64,000 bases of DNA, from positions 1,612,001-1,676,000 of the forward strand of contig NZ_AP022873.1 of assembly GCF_014701235.1 (NCBI RefSeq), in the 5' to 3' direction. The notes beneath the pieces were generated by a model. That model was not told the DNA's origin, made no database searches, and worked only from the letters and a program-made list of their open reading frames with translations. Position 1 is the first letter of the stretch; each line of letters begins with the position of its first letter. The DNA is from Dissulfurispira thermophila (lineage in GTDB: Bacteria > Nitrospirota > Thermodesulfovibrionia > Thermodesulfovibrionales > Dissulfurispiraceae). Shown in pieces: positions 1 to 7,961 of the stretch. The translations under genes were made by a program, and so were the position numbers.

Positions 1-636
1 TCCACCATGTTTTAATAATTCTATTGCTGCTTCTATCGGATTTTCTTTTTTATTGACTGTGAACTGTGAACTGTGAGGCGTAAATTCTAATTTTGGCCCG
101 CACTCATGACATGCATTGGGTTGGGCATGAAATCTGCGGCTGCGTGGGTCATTATATTCAGAGAGGCATTCATGACACATATTAAACACTGACATCGTTG
201 TATTTGGTCTATCATATGGAACCCGTTGTGTTATAGAATATCGAGGCCCGCAGTTTGTGCAATTTATAAATGGATAAAGATAGCGCCTGTCAGAAGGATC
301 GAGTAGTTCTTTCAGACAGTCATTACAGATAGAAACATCAGGAGAGATAAGCGTGAATCTCCCTGTATCAATACTCTCGACAATTATGAAATCATCATAG
401 CCATTAAAAGGCAGTTTTTCTGTTTCGATGCTTTCTATTTTTCCAATCGGAGGGCACTTATCCCGGATGAATATGATAAATTCATTAAGAGACTCTCCCT
501 CGACATCTATGATGACGCCATCAGATGTATTTTTTACATAACCCTTGAGATTAAGACTTTTTGCAAGATTATAAATAAAGGGCCTGAAACCCACGCCCTG
601 AACAATACCTTTAATTGATATGAGTATGCGATTCAT
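1..636 (-). CDS. hypF: Carbamoyltransferase HypF, N-terminal part (cut by window edge)
   Basis: HypF makes the thiocarboxamide precursor of the CN ligands of NiFe-hydrogenase. The visible 212 codons start at the ATG whose complement ends at 636 and run off the left edge. Residues 1-90 form an acylphosphatase-like domain (GIVQGVGFRPFIYNLA, then a fold ending near DDFIIVES). After it come the HypF zinc-finger modules with paired CxxC/CxxH motifs (ICNDCLKELLD, NCTNCGPRYS, MCHECLSEYNDPRSRRFHAQ, ACHECGPKLEF). The residues after that (TPHSSQFTVN) look foreign: they are encoded by a tandem heptamer repeat, and the family-like ENPIEAAIELLK resumes afterwards. It lies 36 bp downstream of the DtxR-like gene on the same strand. 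The YrdC-like and carbamoyltransferase domains are outside the window. Confidence 0.95.
   Translation of the reverse strand, partial: MNRILISIKGIVQGVGFRPFIYNLAKSLNLKGYVKNTSDGVIIDVEGESLNEFIIFIRDKCPPIGKIESIETEKLPFNGYDDFIIVESIDTGRFTLISPDVSICNDCLKELLDPSDRRYLYPFINCTNCGPRYSITQRVPYDRPNTTMSVFNMCHECLSEYNDPRSRRFHAQPNACHECGPKLEFTPHSSQFTVNKKENPIEAAIELLKHGG
55..78. repeat. Heptamer tandem repeat inside hypF
   Basis: Three copies of a CTGTGAA-type 7-mer lie within the hypF reading frame and keep it open. They encode about eight residues after the last zinc-finger motif that do not look like HypF. The same unit type (GAACTGT/GAACTAT) recurs near 2060 and 32820. Confidence 0.6.
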
Positions 637-672
637 TTCTTTAAAGACAGGCTAATCCCTCAACCTGTCTTT

Positions 673-1323
673 TTATGTAACCTTTTTAACAAATATCTCC
701 TTTGCGAGTTCAGGGTCTATAGCAATCGTAGTCTCATCTACTTGAAGCACAATCGACGGCCTCTTCTGTATTAACTTTATTATCGTTCCCGGAATAATAC
801 CGATAGAGCTTAACCGTCCTATCCTCGCCACCTCTGACGGTGTAATGAACAATATTTTCCCGTTTTGTCCTACTTCGAAATCAGCAAGCCTTACAACAAC
901 AGGCTGTACATCAATTCTGTATTTCTTACAGCAATCTCCTCTCGGAATTGGCTTTCCATGCGGGCATGTAGTAGGATGTCCAAGAAATGTGCATACACTA
1001 TCTGTAAGCTCTTCGCTGAGTATATGTTCCATTTTGCAAGCATCTTCATGAACAACATCTCCTGAAAGATCAAAAACATCAATAAAAAGTCTCTCTGCCA
1101 GTCTGTGCCTTCTTATAAGACCCTTTGCTAACTCATTGCCTTTGTCAGTAAGCCTTATATTATCGCCGTTAACAGTAACAAGCCCTTCATCTATCAGAAA
1201 CTGGGTTAGGGTATCAACATCAGTGTCATCTGAACTCAATTTAAATCTATTTATGATAGAGACCCCTTCTTCACTCAATTCCCACAAAAGCTCCAGTGCT
1301 TCATCAATCCTTTCTTTTTCCAT
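673..1323 (-). CDS. DtxR/MntR-family metal-dependent regulator with FeoA domain
   Basis: Predicted metal-responsive repressor of iron or manganese genes, 216 aa. Residues 1-65 form a winged-helix region (DTLTQFLIDEGLVTV, then LTDKGNELAKG). Residues 70-130 match the DtxR dimerisation/metal domain, with RHRLAERLF and EDACKMEHILSEE supplying His, Glu and Cys ligands. A Cys-rich link (TTCPHGKPIPRGDCC) follows. Residues 145-216 are a FeoA/SH3-like domain (ARIGRLSSIGIIPGTIIKL). The N-terminal helix is more divergent than in classical DtxR. It sits between rnhB (33-bp gap) and hypF (36-bp gap) on the same strand, so the three may be cotranscribed. Whether it senses Fe or Mn cannot be read from the sequence. 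Confidence 0.88.
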   Translation of the reverse strand: MEKERIDEALELLWELSEEGVSIINRFKLSSDDTDVDTLTQFLIDEGLVTVNGDNIRLTDKGNELAKGLIRRHRLAERLFIDVFDLSGDVVHEDACKMEHILSEELTDSVCTFLGHPTTCPHGKPIPRGDCCKKYRIDVQPVVVRLADFEVGQNGKILFITPSEVARIGRLSSIGIIPGTIIKLIQKRPSIVLQVDETTIAIDPELAKEIFVKKVT

Positions 1324-1356
1324 TATATCTCCATGACAAAATATAGTTCGAATAGT

Positions 1357-2010
1357 TCAACTCTGTTCAAGCGGTAACACTAAATCCATAACCTTTTGAA
1401 AACTTTTTCTGTGTATAGGACATGGTCCGTACTTATTTATTTTATCAAGATGTGCCTTTGTTGCATAGCCCTTATGTTTATCAAACCCGTATTGCGGATA
1501 GATTGAATGATAGCTTTTCATAATTCCATCTCTTACTACCTTAGCAATAATTGATGCTGCAGCAATAGAGGCACTTTTTGCATCACCCTTTATAATAGAC
1601 ATCTGTTTTACATCCATGGACGGAATGGTAAGGGCATCTATCAGGATTATATCAGGTCTGATAGACATATTATTTGTTAAATCTACCAGTGCAGCATACA
1701 TTGCTTGCCTTGTTGCTCTTAATATATTAATCCTGTCAATTACATTAGCATCAACTATGCCGATGCCTATGCACAAGGCATTGAGAAGTATCTCATAAAA
1801 GAGTATTTCCCTTTCTTTTTCAGGTATCTTCTTTGAGTCCCTTATCCCTTCTATTCTGACGCCACAAGGTAAGATTACAGCAGCCGCTACAACCGGACCA
1901 GCCACAGGTCCCCTGCCAGCCTCATCTATCCCAGCGATTATACCAAATCCATTCTTCCTAATGGATTCGTCGTATTCATAGGGGTCTATGCTTGTTAGTT
2001 CTTTGTTCAT
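1357..2010 (-). CDS. rnhB: Ribonuclease HII
   Basis: Endonuclease that removes ribonucleotides and RNA primers from RNA/DNA hybrids. It has 217 aa, the usual length. The catalytic DEAGRGPVAGP motif is at residues 29-39 (Asp29, Glu30) and a third acidic site lies in DIILIDAL near residue 120. The ASIIAKVVRD segment and the C-terminal HKGYATKAHL and HRKSF motifs are typical. It follows rplS, as in many bacteria. The start codon lies inside a heptamer repeat (ATGAACA...) and has no Shine-Dalgarno sequence, so the first seven or so residues were probably supplied by the repeat. Confidence 0.96.
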   Translation of the reverse strand: MNKELTSIDPYEYDESIRKNGFGIIAGIDEAGRGPVAGPVVAAAVILPCGVRIEGIRDSKKIPEKEREILFYEILLNALCIGIGIVDANVIDRINILRATRQAMYAALVDLTNNMSIRPDIILIDALTIPSMDVKQMSIIKGDAKSASIAAASIIAKVVRDGIMKSYHSIYPQYGFDKHKGYATKAHLDKINKYGPCPIHRKSFQKVMDLVLPLEQS

Positions 2011-2090
2011 TGTTCATAGTTTTAAGTATTTCTACAATAAAAAACAAGTTTTACCATGAACTATGAACAATAACCTATGAACTAAGTACT
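1994..2090. repeat. Inverted heptamer-repeat element between rplS and rnhB
   Basis: The left arm (about 1994-2024) contains TTGTTCA-type 7-mers and the right arm (about 2054-2090) contains TATGAAC-type 7-mers in opposite orientation. The arms are complementary over roughly 30 bp with a loop of about 30 bp. The element covers the last codons and stop of rplS and the start codon of rnhB. Confidence 0.7.
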
Positions 2091-2434
2091 GTTTCTCTTG
2101 CCTTTTCTTTAACCTTTGCCTCTTTACCCTTTTTGCCTCTTAGATAATAAAGTTTTGCCCTTCTTACAGCACCTTGTTTTATTACCTCTATCTTGTCAAT
2201 AGATGGCGAATGCACAGGGAATATTCTCTCAACGCCCACACCAAAGGAAATCTTTCTCACAGTAAATGTTTCTTTTATACCACTTCCTCTGCGGGAAATG
2301 ACAATACCTTCAAAAGGCTGGAGCCTCTCCTTATCTCCTTCTATGACCTTTACATATATCCTGACAGTATCTCCTACATTAAAATCAGGTATCTCCCTCT
2401 TATAACCCTCTTCTACTACTTGTATTGCATTCAT
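2075..2434 (-). CDS. rplS: 50S ribosomal protein L19
   Basis: Structural protein of the large subunit at the 30S-50S interface, 119 aa. Diagnostic stretches are [51 protein letters not shown] and [18 protein letters not shown]. It overlaps the end of trmD by 4 bp (ATGA) and has a good ribosome-binding site inside trmD (GGAGGA). The last residues (VLSS) and the stop codon lie in the heptamer repeat that follows. Confidence 0.98.
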   Translation of the reverse strand: MNAIQVVEEGYKREIPDFNVGDTVRIYVKVIEGDKERLQPFEGIVISRRGSGIKETFTVRKISFGVGVERIFPVHSPSIDKIEVIKQGAVRRAKLYYLRGKKGKEAKVKEKARETVLSS

Positions 2435-3165
2435 AATCCTTCCTCCTTTAATATTTCTATATCTTCATCAGTAAGTTTTGCATTCTTAAGAATCTCTGGT
2501 CTTCTCTCTAAAGTCCTCCTTATTGCTTGCCTTCTCCTCCATTTATATATTTCCCTGTGATTACCAGAAAGCAAAACATCTGGAACCTTCATTCCCATAA
2601 ATTCAGGAGGTCTTGTATAGTGGGGATAATCCAGAAGTCCCCATGTAAAAGACTCTTCCTTTATAGATTCTTCATCTCCAAGCACACCCGGTATCAATCG
2701 TGCAATGCTATCTATTATAACCAAAGCAGCAAGTTCTCCGCCAGTCATTACATAATCTCCGATGGAAATTTCTTCGTCGACTATAGACTCCCTCACCCTC
2801 TCATCTATACCCTCATATCTGCCACAGATAAAAAGAACTCTCCTCTTTTCTTTTAACATCTCTTCTGCCATTGCCTGATTATAAATCTTGCCCTGTGGGC
2901 TTAACATTACAATCTGCCTTTCAAGACCATCTGCCTTTATTGCATGAACCGCATTGTATATGGGTTCTATCTTCATGACCATACCGGGACCACCGCCATA
3001 TGGATAATCATCAACAGTCTTGTGCCTGTCTGTTGTAAAATCCCTGAGATTATATACCTTTACATCAAGCAATTTCTTTTGCAATGCCTTTTTAAGAATG
3101 CTCTCACCAAGATAGGCATGAAATATCCCTGGAAAGATTGTAATTATGTCAAAACCGATATTCAT
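2431..3165 (-). CDS. trmD: tRNA (guanine-N1)-methyltransferase
   Basis: SPOUT methyltransferase that uses S-adenosylmethionine to make m1G37 in tRNAs and so prevents +1 frameshifting. It has 244 aa, the full family length. Key segments are [11 protein letters not shown] at the N-terminus, [13 protein letters not shown] near residue 57, [11 protein letters not shown], the trefoil-knot motifs [11 protein letters not shown] and [17 protein letters not shown], and the C-terminal [19 protein letters not shown]. The order rimM-trmD-rplS is the conserved bacterial arrangement. Confidence 0.98.
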   Translation of the reverse strand: MNIGFDIITIFPGIFHAYLGESILKKALQKKLLDVKVYNLRDFTTDRHKTVDDYPYGGGPGMVMKIEPIYNAVHAIKADGLERQIVMLSPQGKIYNQAMAEEMLKEKRRVLFICGRYEGIDERVRESIVDEEISIGDYVMTGGELAALVIIDSIARLIPGVLGDEESIKEESFTWGLLDYPHYTRPPEFMGMKVPDVLLSGNHREIYKWRRRQAIRRTLERRPEILKNAKLTDEDIEILKEEGL

Positions 3166-3181
3166 AATTAACCAAACCCAT

Positions 3182-3700
3182 TCATTCCTCTACAACTTCC
3201 ATAAGCTTCACTATCATCTTTCTTGCCTCTAAATCTATCTCTCGAATAACATCTTTTATTGCCGGAATAAGATATTCTCTATCATCATTATTAACAATAT
3301 ATACATCATTACTTCCTGTAGCGAATATAGAAGTTATCTTTCCAAGATAATTGCCGTCAACTGTATAAACACTCAATCCAACTATCTGATAGTGATAATA
3401 AACCCCTTCAGGTAATTTTGGGCTCTCTGATTCTTTAATCTTTATCAATGCACCACGGTACCTCCGCACATCCTCTGGGGTATTACACTCCTCAATACTA
3501 ATGAGGATATTATTTCTATAGGGTTTTACAGACTTTAATTTCTTATGCTCGATTATATCCTGAATCTGAACAAACACATCTTTTAGCTTCAAAAACCTTT
3601 CAGGGGCAAAGGTCAATGGCTGCACTATCATCTCTCCCTTTAATCCCCACTCCCTCATTACCCGTCCAATTACAACAATAGATTCACCTTCCTTGCTCAT
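3182..3700 (-). CDS. rimM: 16S rRNA processing protein RimM
   Basis: Assembly factor that binds S19 and helps mature the 30S head, 172 aa. The N-terminal RimM domain has [20 protein letters not shown] and [14 protein letters not shown]. The C-terminal PRC-barrel half has [30 protein letters not shown] and [14 protein letters not shown]. It lies between khpA and trmD, 16 bp from trmD. A hairpin followed by a T-run separates it from khpA and may reduce readthrough into rimM-trmD-rplS. Confidence 0.96.
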   Translation of the reverse strand: MSKEGESIVVIGRVMREWGLKGEMIVQPLTFAPERFLKLKDVFVQIQDIIEHKKLKSVKPYRNNILISIEECNTPEDVRRYRGALIKIKESESPKLPEGVYYHYQIVGLSVYTVDGNYLGKITSIFATGSNDVYIVNNDDREYLIPAIKDVIREIDLEARKMIVKLMEVVEE

Positions 3701-3749
3701 ATCAACTGCTCCACCAATTCACCCATTCTTCGATAATTACCTAACATCA

Positions 3750-3784
3750 GAAAAACAAAGGGCGTTCCCAGAAAAACGCCCTTT
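3750..3784 (-). terminator. Hairpin with T-run between khpA and rimM
   Basis: A perfect 10-bp stem (AAAGGGCGTT / AACGCCCTTT) with an 8-nt loop is followed on the minus strand by GTTTTT. It looks like an intrinsic terminator or attenuator inside the operon. The plus-strand side is also T-rich, but no plus-strand gene ends here. Confidence 0.65.
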
Positions 3785-3807
3785 CGAAAATTTTTATTTT
3801 GATGCTT

Positions 3808-4038
3808 TTATTCTAATATCTCAAGCACACAACGTTTACCAACCTTTGTACCAGCAGCGCCAAGTATGGTTCTCATTGCACGAGCAGTCTTTCCTTGCTT
3901 GCCAATAACCTTTCCGAGGTCGCCCTGAGATACCCTGAGTTCATAGACCGTTGTCTTCTCACCTTCAACCTCAGTAACCTTCACCTCATCAGGCCTATCA
4001 ACAAGTGACTTGGCCATCGTCTCAATCAATGTCTTCAT
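3808..4038 (-). CDS. khpA: KH-domain RNA-binding protein KhpA
   Basis: Small single-KH-domain RNA-binding protein, 76 aa, the usual length. The GxxG loop lies in [17 protein letters not shown] and the family start is [20 protein letters not shown]. It sits between rpsP and rimM, its normal position in many phyla. In Firmicutes KhpA works with KhpB in RNA binding and cell-elongation control; the role here is inferred only. A strong GGAGGTGGAGAG-type ribosome-binding site precedes the ATG. Confidence 0.95.
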   Translation of the reverse strand: MKTLIETMAKSLVDRPDEVKVTEVEGEKTTVYELRVSQGDLGKVIGKQGKTARAMRTILGAAGTKVGKRCVLEILE

Positions 4039-4084
4039 CTCTCCACCTCCATAGGTTTTAGAATTTTGAATCGTGGTTTAGAAG

Positions 4085-4324
4085 CTATTGTGCCGCAGCC
4101 TTTTGCATAAGTTTCTTGACAGTATCCGTAGGCTGTGCACCGTGCTCAATCCAGTACTTTGCCCTTTCTGAATCAATCTTTATCTCAGACGGTTCCTTTT
4201 TAGGGTCATATGTCCCTATAACCTCTATAAATGGGCCATCCCGCCGCGCCCGTGAGTCAGCCACTATAATCCTGTAAAATGGCTTTTTATGAGCACCCAT
4301 CCGTGTCAATCTAATCTTAACCAA
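4085..4324 (-). CDS. rpsP: 30S ribosomal protein S16
   Basis: Small-subunit assembly protein, 79 aa. Typical sequence: [40 protein letters not shown] and [20 protein letters not shown]. The start is a TTG codon (complement CAA at 4322-4324) placed 7 nt after a strong GGAGGTGA site, which decides the start. Gene order ffh-rpsP-khpA-rimM-trmD-rplS is conserved. A gap of about 200 bp separates it from ffh. Confidence 0.98.
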   Translation of the reverse strand: MVKIRLTRMGAHKKPFYRIIVADSRARRDGPFIEVIGTYDPKKEPSEIKIDSERAKYWIEHGAQPTDTVKKLMQKAAAQ

Positions 4325-4523
4325 GTAATCACCTCCTGAATAATCTTATAAAATCTTAACAAAGATGTTATCACAACAGCCTGTGTAATAAGCATACCTA
4401 CCACACCTTTAATTATCTAATTATTTCGACCTTTGTCTTTGCAATAGTGATTTCAAGCTCTATTTTTAGTTTTTCAATTCTTAAGCTGTTAATTTTAATA
4501 CATTTACTGCCAATAATGCAATC
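4325..4523 (-). other. ffh-rpsP spacer holding an in-frame extension of ffh
   Basis: No independent gene is evident. On the minus strand the ffh reading frame stays open for about 37 codons after its TGA stop, to a TAA near the middle of the gap, and encodes a charged, helical-looking stretch (RIEKLKIELEITIAKTKVEI). There is no start codon or ribosome-binding site for it, so it is either chance or a decayed 3' extension. The rest is the rpsP leader. Confidence 0.35.
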
Positions 4524-5852
4524 TCAAAAACCAAATTTTGGCAGCTTAAACCCCTTCTTGCCCATTCCGCCTTTGAACATTTTCATCATCTTCTTCATTT
4601 CAAGATATTGTTTTATGAGTCTGTTCACATCAGTTACTGTTGTGCCACTTCCCATAGCAATCCTTTTTCTTCTGCTGCCGTTTATTATATTGTGATTATT
4701 TCTTTCAGCCTTTGTCATTGAATTTATAATAGCCTCTATCTTCACAAACTCCTTCTCTTCAACCTTTATATCTTTTACTGCCTTACCCATACCAGGTATC
4801 ATGCTAATAAGATTTTCGAGCGGTCCCATACTCCTGAGTTTTTTTAACTGATCCCTCAGATCCTCAAAAGTAAAACTCTCCTCCATTATCCTCTTATGGA
4901 GTTTTTCTGCCTCTTTTTGATCAAATGACTTCTGCGCTTGCTCAATCAATGAGAGGACATCACCCATACCAAGTATCCTGTTAGCAATCCTATCAGGATA
5001 GAAGGGCTCTATCATATCTATTTTTTCGCCTGTGCCTATGAACTTTATTGGCCTACCTGTAACATTCCTTATTGAAAGTGCAGCACCTCCCCTTGCATCA
5101 CCATCCATCTTTGTGAGGATAATGCCGTCGATACCTATTTGCTCATTAAAGCTCTTTGCCATGTTAACCGCATCCTGTCCTGTCATGGCATCTGCAACAA
5201 GCAGAACTTCTTTTGGATTTACCTTTGTCTTTATAGAAAGGAGTTCATTCATCAATTCTTCATCAATATGCAGTCTTCCAGCAGTATCAATAATTACTAT
5301 ATCTCTACCTTCGAGTCTTGCTTGTCTTACTGCACTTTCACAGAGTACCACAGGGTCTTGTATTTCTTTTGAATAAAAAACAGGAATATCTATTTGTTTA
5401 CCAAGTGTTATGAGTTGGTCAATTGCAGCAGGCCTCTTAAGGTCTGCTGCCACAAGCATCGGCCTTCTTCCCTCTTTTTTGAAAAACCTGGCAAGTTTCG
5501 AAGATGTAGTAGTTTTGCCTGACCCCTGCAGTCCAACCATCATTATGATCGTAGGTGGATTTGGCGAAAGCTGTATCCTTTGATTTGTAGCACCAAGGAG
5601 TTCACACAATTCATCGTGAACTATCTTTATAACCTGTTGCCCGGGGGAGAGGCTTTCGAGGACTTCCTTACCCACAGCTCTTTCTCTGACATTTTGAATA
5701 AAGTCCTTTACAACTTTAAAATTAACATCTGCCTCAAGTAGTGCAAGCCTTACTTCCTTAAGCGCAACATCAACATCTTCTTCTTTAAGAAGCCCTCTTC
5801 CCTTTAATTTCTTAAATATAGAATCCAGTTTATCACTTAAACTCTCAAACAT
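4524..5852 (-). CDS. ffh: Signal recognition particle protein Ffh
   Basis: SRP54 GTPase that binds 4.5S RNA and signal peptides for cotranslational targeting to FtsY/SecYEG. It has 442 aa, the full length. The N domain (1-90) begins [20 protein letters not shown]. The G domain has Walker [17 protein letters not shown] near residue 105, DTAGRLHID near 190 and [14 protein letters not shown] near 245. The M domain (about 320-430) is Met-rich and includes [29 protein letters not shown] and [16 protein letters not shown]. It lies 8 bp after trxA on the same strand. Confidence 0.98.
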   Translation of the reverse strand: MFESLSDKLDSIFKKLKGRGLLKEEDVDVALKEVRLALLEADVNFKVVKDFIQNVRERAVGKEVLESLSPGQQVIKIVHDELCELLGATNQRIQLSPNPPTIIMMVGLQGSGKTTTSSKLARFFKKEGRRPMLVAADLKRPAAIDQLITLGKQIDIPVFYSKEIQDPVVLCESAVRQARLEGRDIVIIDTAGRLHIDEELMNELLSIKTKVNPKEVLLVADAMTGQDAVNMAKSFNEQIGIDGIILTKMDGDARGGAALSIRNVTGRPIKFIGTGEKIDMIEPFYPDRIANRILGMGDVLSLIEQAQKSFDQKEAEKLHKRIMEESFTFEDLRDQLKKLRSMGPLENLISMIPGMGKAVKDIKVEEKEFVKIEAIINSMTKAERNNHNIINGSRRKRIAMGSGTTVTDVNRLIKQYLEMKKMMKMFKGGMGKKGFKLPKFGF

Positions 5853-5860
5853 AAAAATAT

Positions 5861-6190
5861 TTATCCAAGAAGTGCATCTATTTTTGCCTTAAGTTGAGGC
5901 TTTGGCACTGCACCAACAATCTGATCAACCTTTTGCCCATCTTTAAAGAACATAATAGTCGGTATTCCCATTATCTTATATTTGCTTGCAATATCAGGAT
6001 TTTCATCAGTATTTAATTTTCCGACTTTTACCTTACCCGCATATTCCTTTGCAAGTTCTTCAACTGTCGGTGCAATCATTCTGCATGGGCCACACCATAC
6101 TGCCCAGAAATCAACCATAACCAGTCCGTTTGCCTGTAAAACCTCTTTGTCCCATGAAGCTGTAGTAAGTTCAACAATACCTTCTGCCAT
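5861..6190 (-). CDS. trxA: Thioredoxin
   Basis: Cytoplasmic thiol-disulfide oxidoreductase, 109 aa, with the redox-active WCGPC motif at about residues 33-37 and the cis-Pro loop [16 protein letters not shown]. There is no signal peptide. It is the first gene of the trxA-ffh operon, with a GGAGGA ribosome-binding site 5 nt before the ATG and a consensus sigma-70 promoter about 40 bp upstream. Confidence 0.97.
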   Translation of the reverse strand: MAEGIVELTTASWDKEVLQANGLVMVDFWAVWCGPCRMIAPTVEELAKEYAGKVKVGKLNTDENPDIASKYKIMGIPTIMFFKDGQKVDQIVGAVPKPQLKAKIDALLG

Positions 6191-6228
6191 AGATTCCTCC
6201 TTTTTTGTCAGGTTTAGAAAACTTAAAA

Positions 6229-6258
6229 ATTATAGTTTCTATGTAAATGTTTTGTCAA
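6229..6258 (-). promoter_or_regulatory. Consensus sigma-70 promoter for trxA-ffh
   Basis: Read on the minus strand: TTGACA (6258-6253), an 18-bp spacer and TATAAT (6234-6229). Transcription would begin about 30 bp before the trxA ATG at 6190. Both hexamers match the consensus exactly. Confidence 0.8.
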
Positions 6259-6450
6259 TTTACTATAACCGTACTCATGGATAGCAGGTATGCGATCAAA
6301 AACAATTTAGTGCGATAGAATGAGAGCGATACTTTAGAGCAATGGTTTTTATAATGAATAAATTTTTCCATAATTTGACTGCTGCTCTGCTGGTCTATCA
6401 TTTAAGTGGTTAAAAACAGCATTGTGACTACATACATAGTTACATTTCCG
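6259..6450. other. Intergenic stretch, no gene seen
   Basis: About 190 bp between the trxA promoter and the DUF1640-like gene. It is AT-rich with several short GCGAT- and AGAGCAAT-like words but no open frame with a ribosome-binding site and no clear hairpin with a T-run. Confidence 0.5.
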
Positions 6451-6786
6451 CTACTTAATAACGCCCAGCAGCTTGGCTAACAAATCAATAGCCCTTGGAC
6501 TGACGAGGATTATGACAAAGATAAGCATGATAAAATACAGCTTTAACTTCCTTTCAAGGTCAATTTTTATGGCTTCTATCTTTCCTTCAAGCCGTGCAAT
6601 ATCCGCTTTACTGGCAAGCTCTCTGCTTAGTTCTTCTTTGACCTCTGTCTTCTTTTGCAGGATAATGGCATTGACAGCATCTTCCAGTTCTTTAACAACT
6701 TCTTTAGCCTCATCCCTGCCTAATTTGTCTTCTAAAATCTCATATATCTTTACAGGTATTGTTGCAGCCATGCTAAACTCTAACAT
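6451..6786 (-). CDS. DUF1640-like coiled-coil protein with C-terminal membrane anchor
   Basis: 111 aa. The first 35 residues (VKIYEILEDKLGRDEAKEVV) resemble the DUF1640/CCDC90-like family. Residues 45-85 form a charged coiled coil (KKTEVKEELSRELASKADIARLEGKIEAIKIDLERK), followed by one membrane segment (LYFIMLIFVIILVS) and a short tail (PRAIDLLAKLLGVIK). The start may be Met1 or Met6; neither has a strong ribosome-binding site. A degenerate copy of its 3' end lies at 7402-7484 beyond the response regulator, so the locus was once duplicated. A relative, also a short coiled-coil protein, is at 10966-11205. Function unknown. Confidence 0.7.
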   Translation of the reverse strand: MLEFSMAATIPVKIYEILEDKLGRDEAKEVVKELEDAVNAIILQKKTEVKEELSRELASKADIARLEGKIEAIKIDLERKLKLYFIMLIFVIILVSPRAIDLLAKLLGVIK

Positions 6787-6874
6787 AGAAAGTTTGAGTT
6801 TTCCAGGGCATTTTCAGCAGAAGGGGAACGGACAGGTATTGAAAAAAAATCACAATTATGAATATTATTAAACA

Positions 6875-7396
6875 ATGCCATTAAACAAATATAGAGTGCT
6901 TATTGTTGATGATGAACCCATGACAAGAGACCTCATATCTTCTATACTCTCCTCAAAAGGTCATGTCTGCACTACAGCCCCTGATGGTGTCGAGGCGCTT
7001 GATAAAGCCCGTGTAGAAAAATTCGATGCCGCCATTACTGATATTGTCATGCCGGGCATGGATGGCATTACCCTTACCAGAGAATTAAAAAAACTCAATC
7101 CCTTCCTTCCAATAATGGTCATAACAGGATTCACTGATGAACATTATTATGAAGAATCCATAAATGCTGGTGCCACTGATTTCATAAATAAGCCTTTTTC
7201 GATTGCAGAACTCCTTGCCCGATTTCAACGAATGATGCGCGAGCATGAAACAATCTATGAGATAAAAAAGCGAGAAATAGAGATAGAAAAGATAGGCGCT
7301 GAAATGATAGCAGGCATTCAGCATGACTCAACAGCAAAAATCGAGACTCTCAAAAAAGAGATAGAGGAACTAAAAAAGAGTTTGAAAGACACATAA
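6875..7396 (+). CDS. Response regulator with C-terminal coiled coil
   Basis: 173 aa. Residues 1-120 are a receiver domain: acidic pair in LIVDDEPMTRD, phospho-acceptor Asp in DAAITDIVMPGMDG (about residue 53), Thr in MVITGFTD and Lys in FINKPFSI. Residues 125-173 form a helical, strongly charged coiled coil (IKKREIEIEKIGAEMIAG, ETLKKEIEELKKSLKD) with no recognisable DNA-binding or enzymatic domain. It probably signals through protein contacts. It lies upstream of a second receiver protein and a histidine kinase on the same strand and may be their partner. Confidence 0.9.
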   Translation: MPLNKYRVLIVDDEPMTRDLISSILSSKGHVCTTAPDGVEALDKARVEKFDAAITDIVMPGMDGITLTRELKKLNPFLPIMVITGFTDEHYYEESINAGATDFINKPFSIAELLARFQRMMREHETIYEIKKREIEIEKIGAEMIAGIQHDSTAKIETLKKEIEELKKSLKDT

Positions 7397-7401
7397 AACC
7401 A

Positions 7402-7484
7402 TTATTTGATGATGTCAAGAAGTTTAGTTATTAAATCAATAGCCTTTGGACTAACAAGGATTATGACAGATGTAATGTCAAAGG
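7402..7484 (-). pseudogene. 3' remnant of a DUF1640-like gene
   Basis: On the minus strand this encodes ITSVIILVSPKAIDLITKLL followed by DIIK and a stop. That closely parallels the C-terminus of the gene at 6451-6786 (VIILVSPRAIDLLAKLLGVIK), and the DNA is similar too. No start or 5' portion survives. The intact gene and this remnant flank the response regulator at 6875-7396 in the same orientation. Confidence 0.75.
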
Positions 7485-7517
7485 TATCATAAAAAAGCAA
7501 ACAGTGGGAGGGATTCT

Positions 7518-7886
7518 ATGCAAAAAGACAAGCCTTCTATACTCGTTATCGATGATGAGCCTGTAATAGCCAGTCTGATAAACGATTTTTTGAGACCGAG
7601 GGGATATACTGTTTATACAGCCTATGACGGCATTGCTGGCATAGAAGTCTTTAAAGAAAAAAATCCTGATATAGTGATACTCGATATATTAATGCCAAAG
7701 ATGATAGGGACAAAAGTAAAGGATGAGATAAAGGCAATCAATCCTAATTGCAAGATAATCATAACATCAGGCCATGCAGAGCCGTCAGAATACATTAAAG
7801 AAGGTGATGTATTTCTTAAAAAACCTTTCAATATTCAAGAACTTTCAGATGTGATAAAATTAGCAGAAGAGGGGCTAAAGAAATGA
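7518..7886 (+). CDS. Stand-alone CheY-like receiver protein
   Basis: 122 aa single receiver domain: ILVIDDEPVIASL at the N-terminus, phospho-acceptor Asp in IVILDILMPKM (about residue 54), the Ser/Thr switch in IIITSGHAEPS and Lys in VFLKKPFNIQEL. No output domain. A GGGAGGGATT ribosome-binding site lies about 6 nt before the ATG. It is 75 bp upstream of the histidine kinase gene and is a likely phosphotransfer target of that kinase. Confidence 0.92.
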   Translation: MQKDKPSILVIDDEPVIASLINDFLRPRGYTVYTAYDGIAGIEVFKEKNPDIVILDILMPKMIGTKVKDEIKAINPNCKIIITSGHAEPSEYIKEGDVFLKKPFNIQELSDVIKLAEEGLKK

Positions 7887-7961
7887 ATAATACCCCCAAA
7901 AAATATTGTAAATCAAATAGTTATACTTGCAAGGAAAATATTTACAAAGGAATCACTGGAT

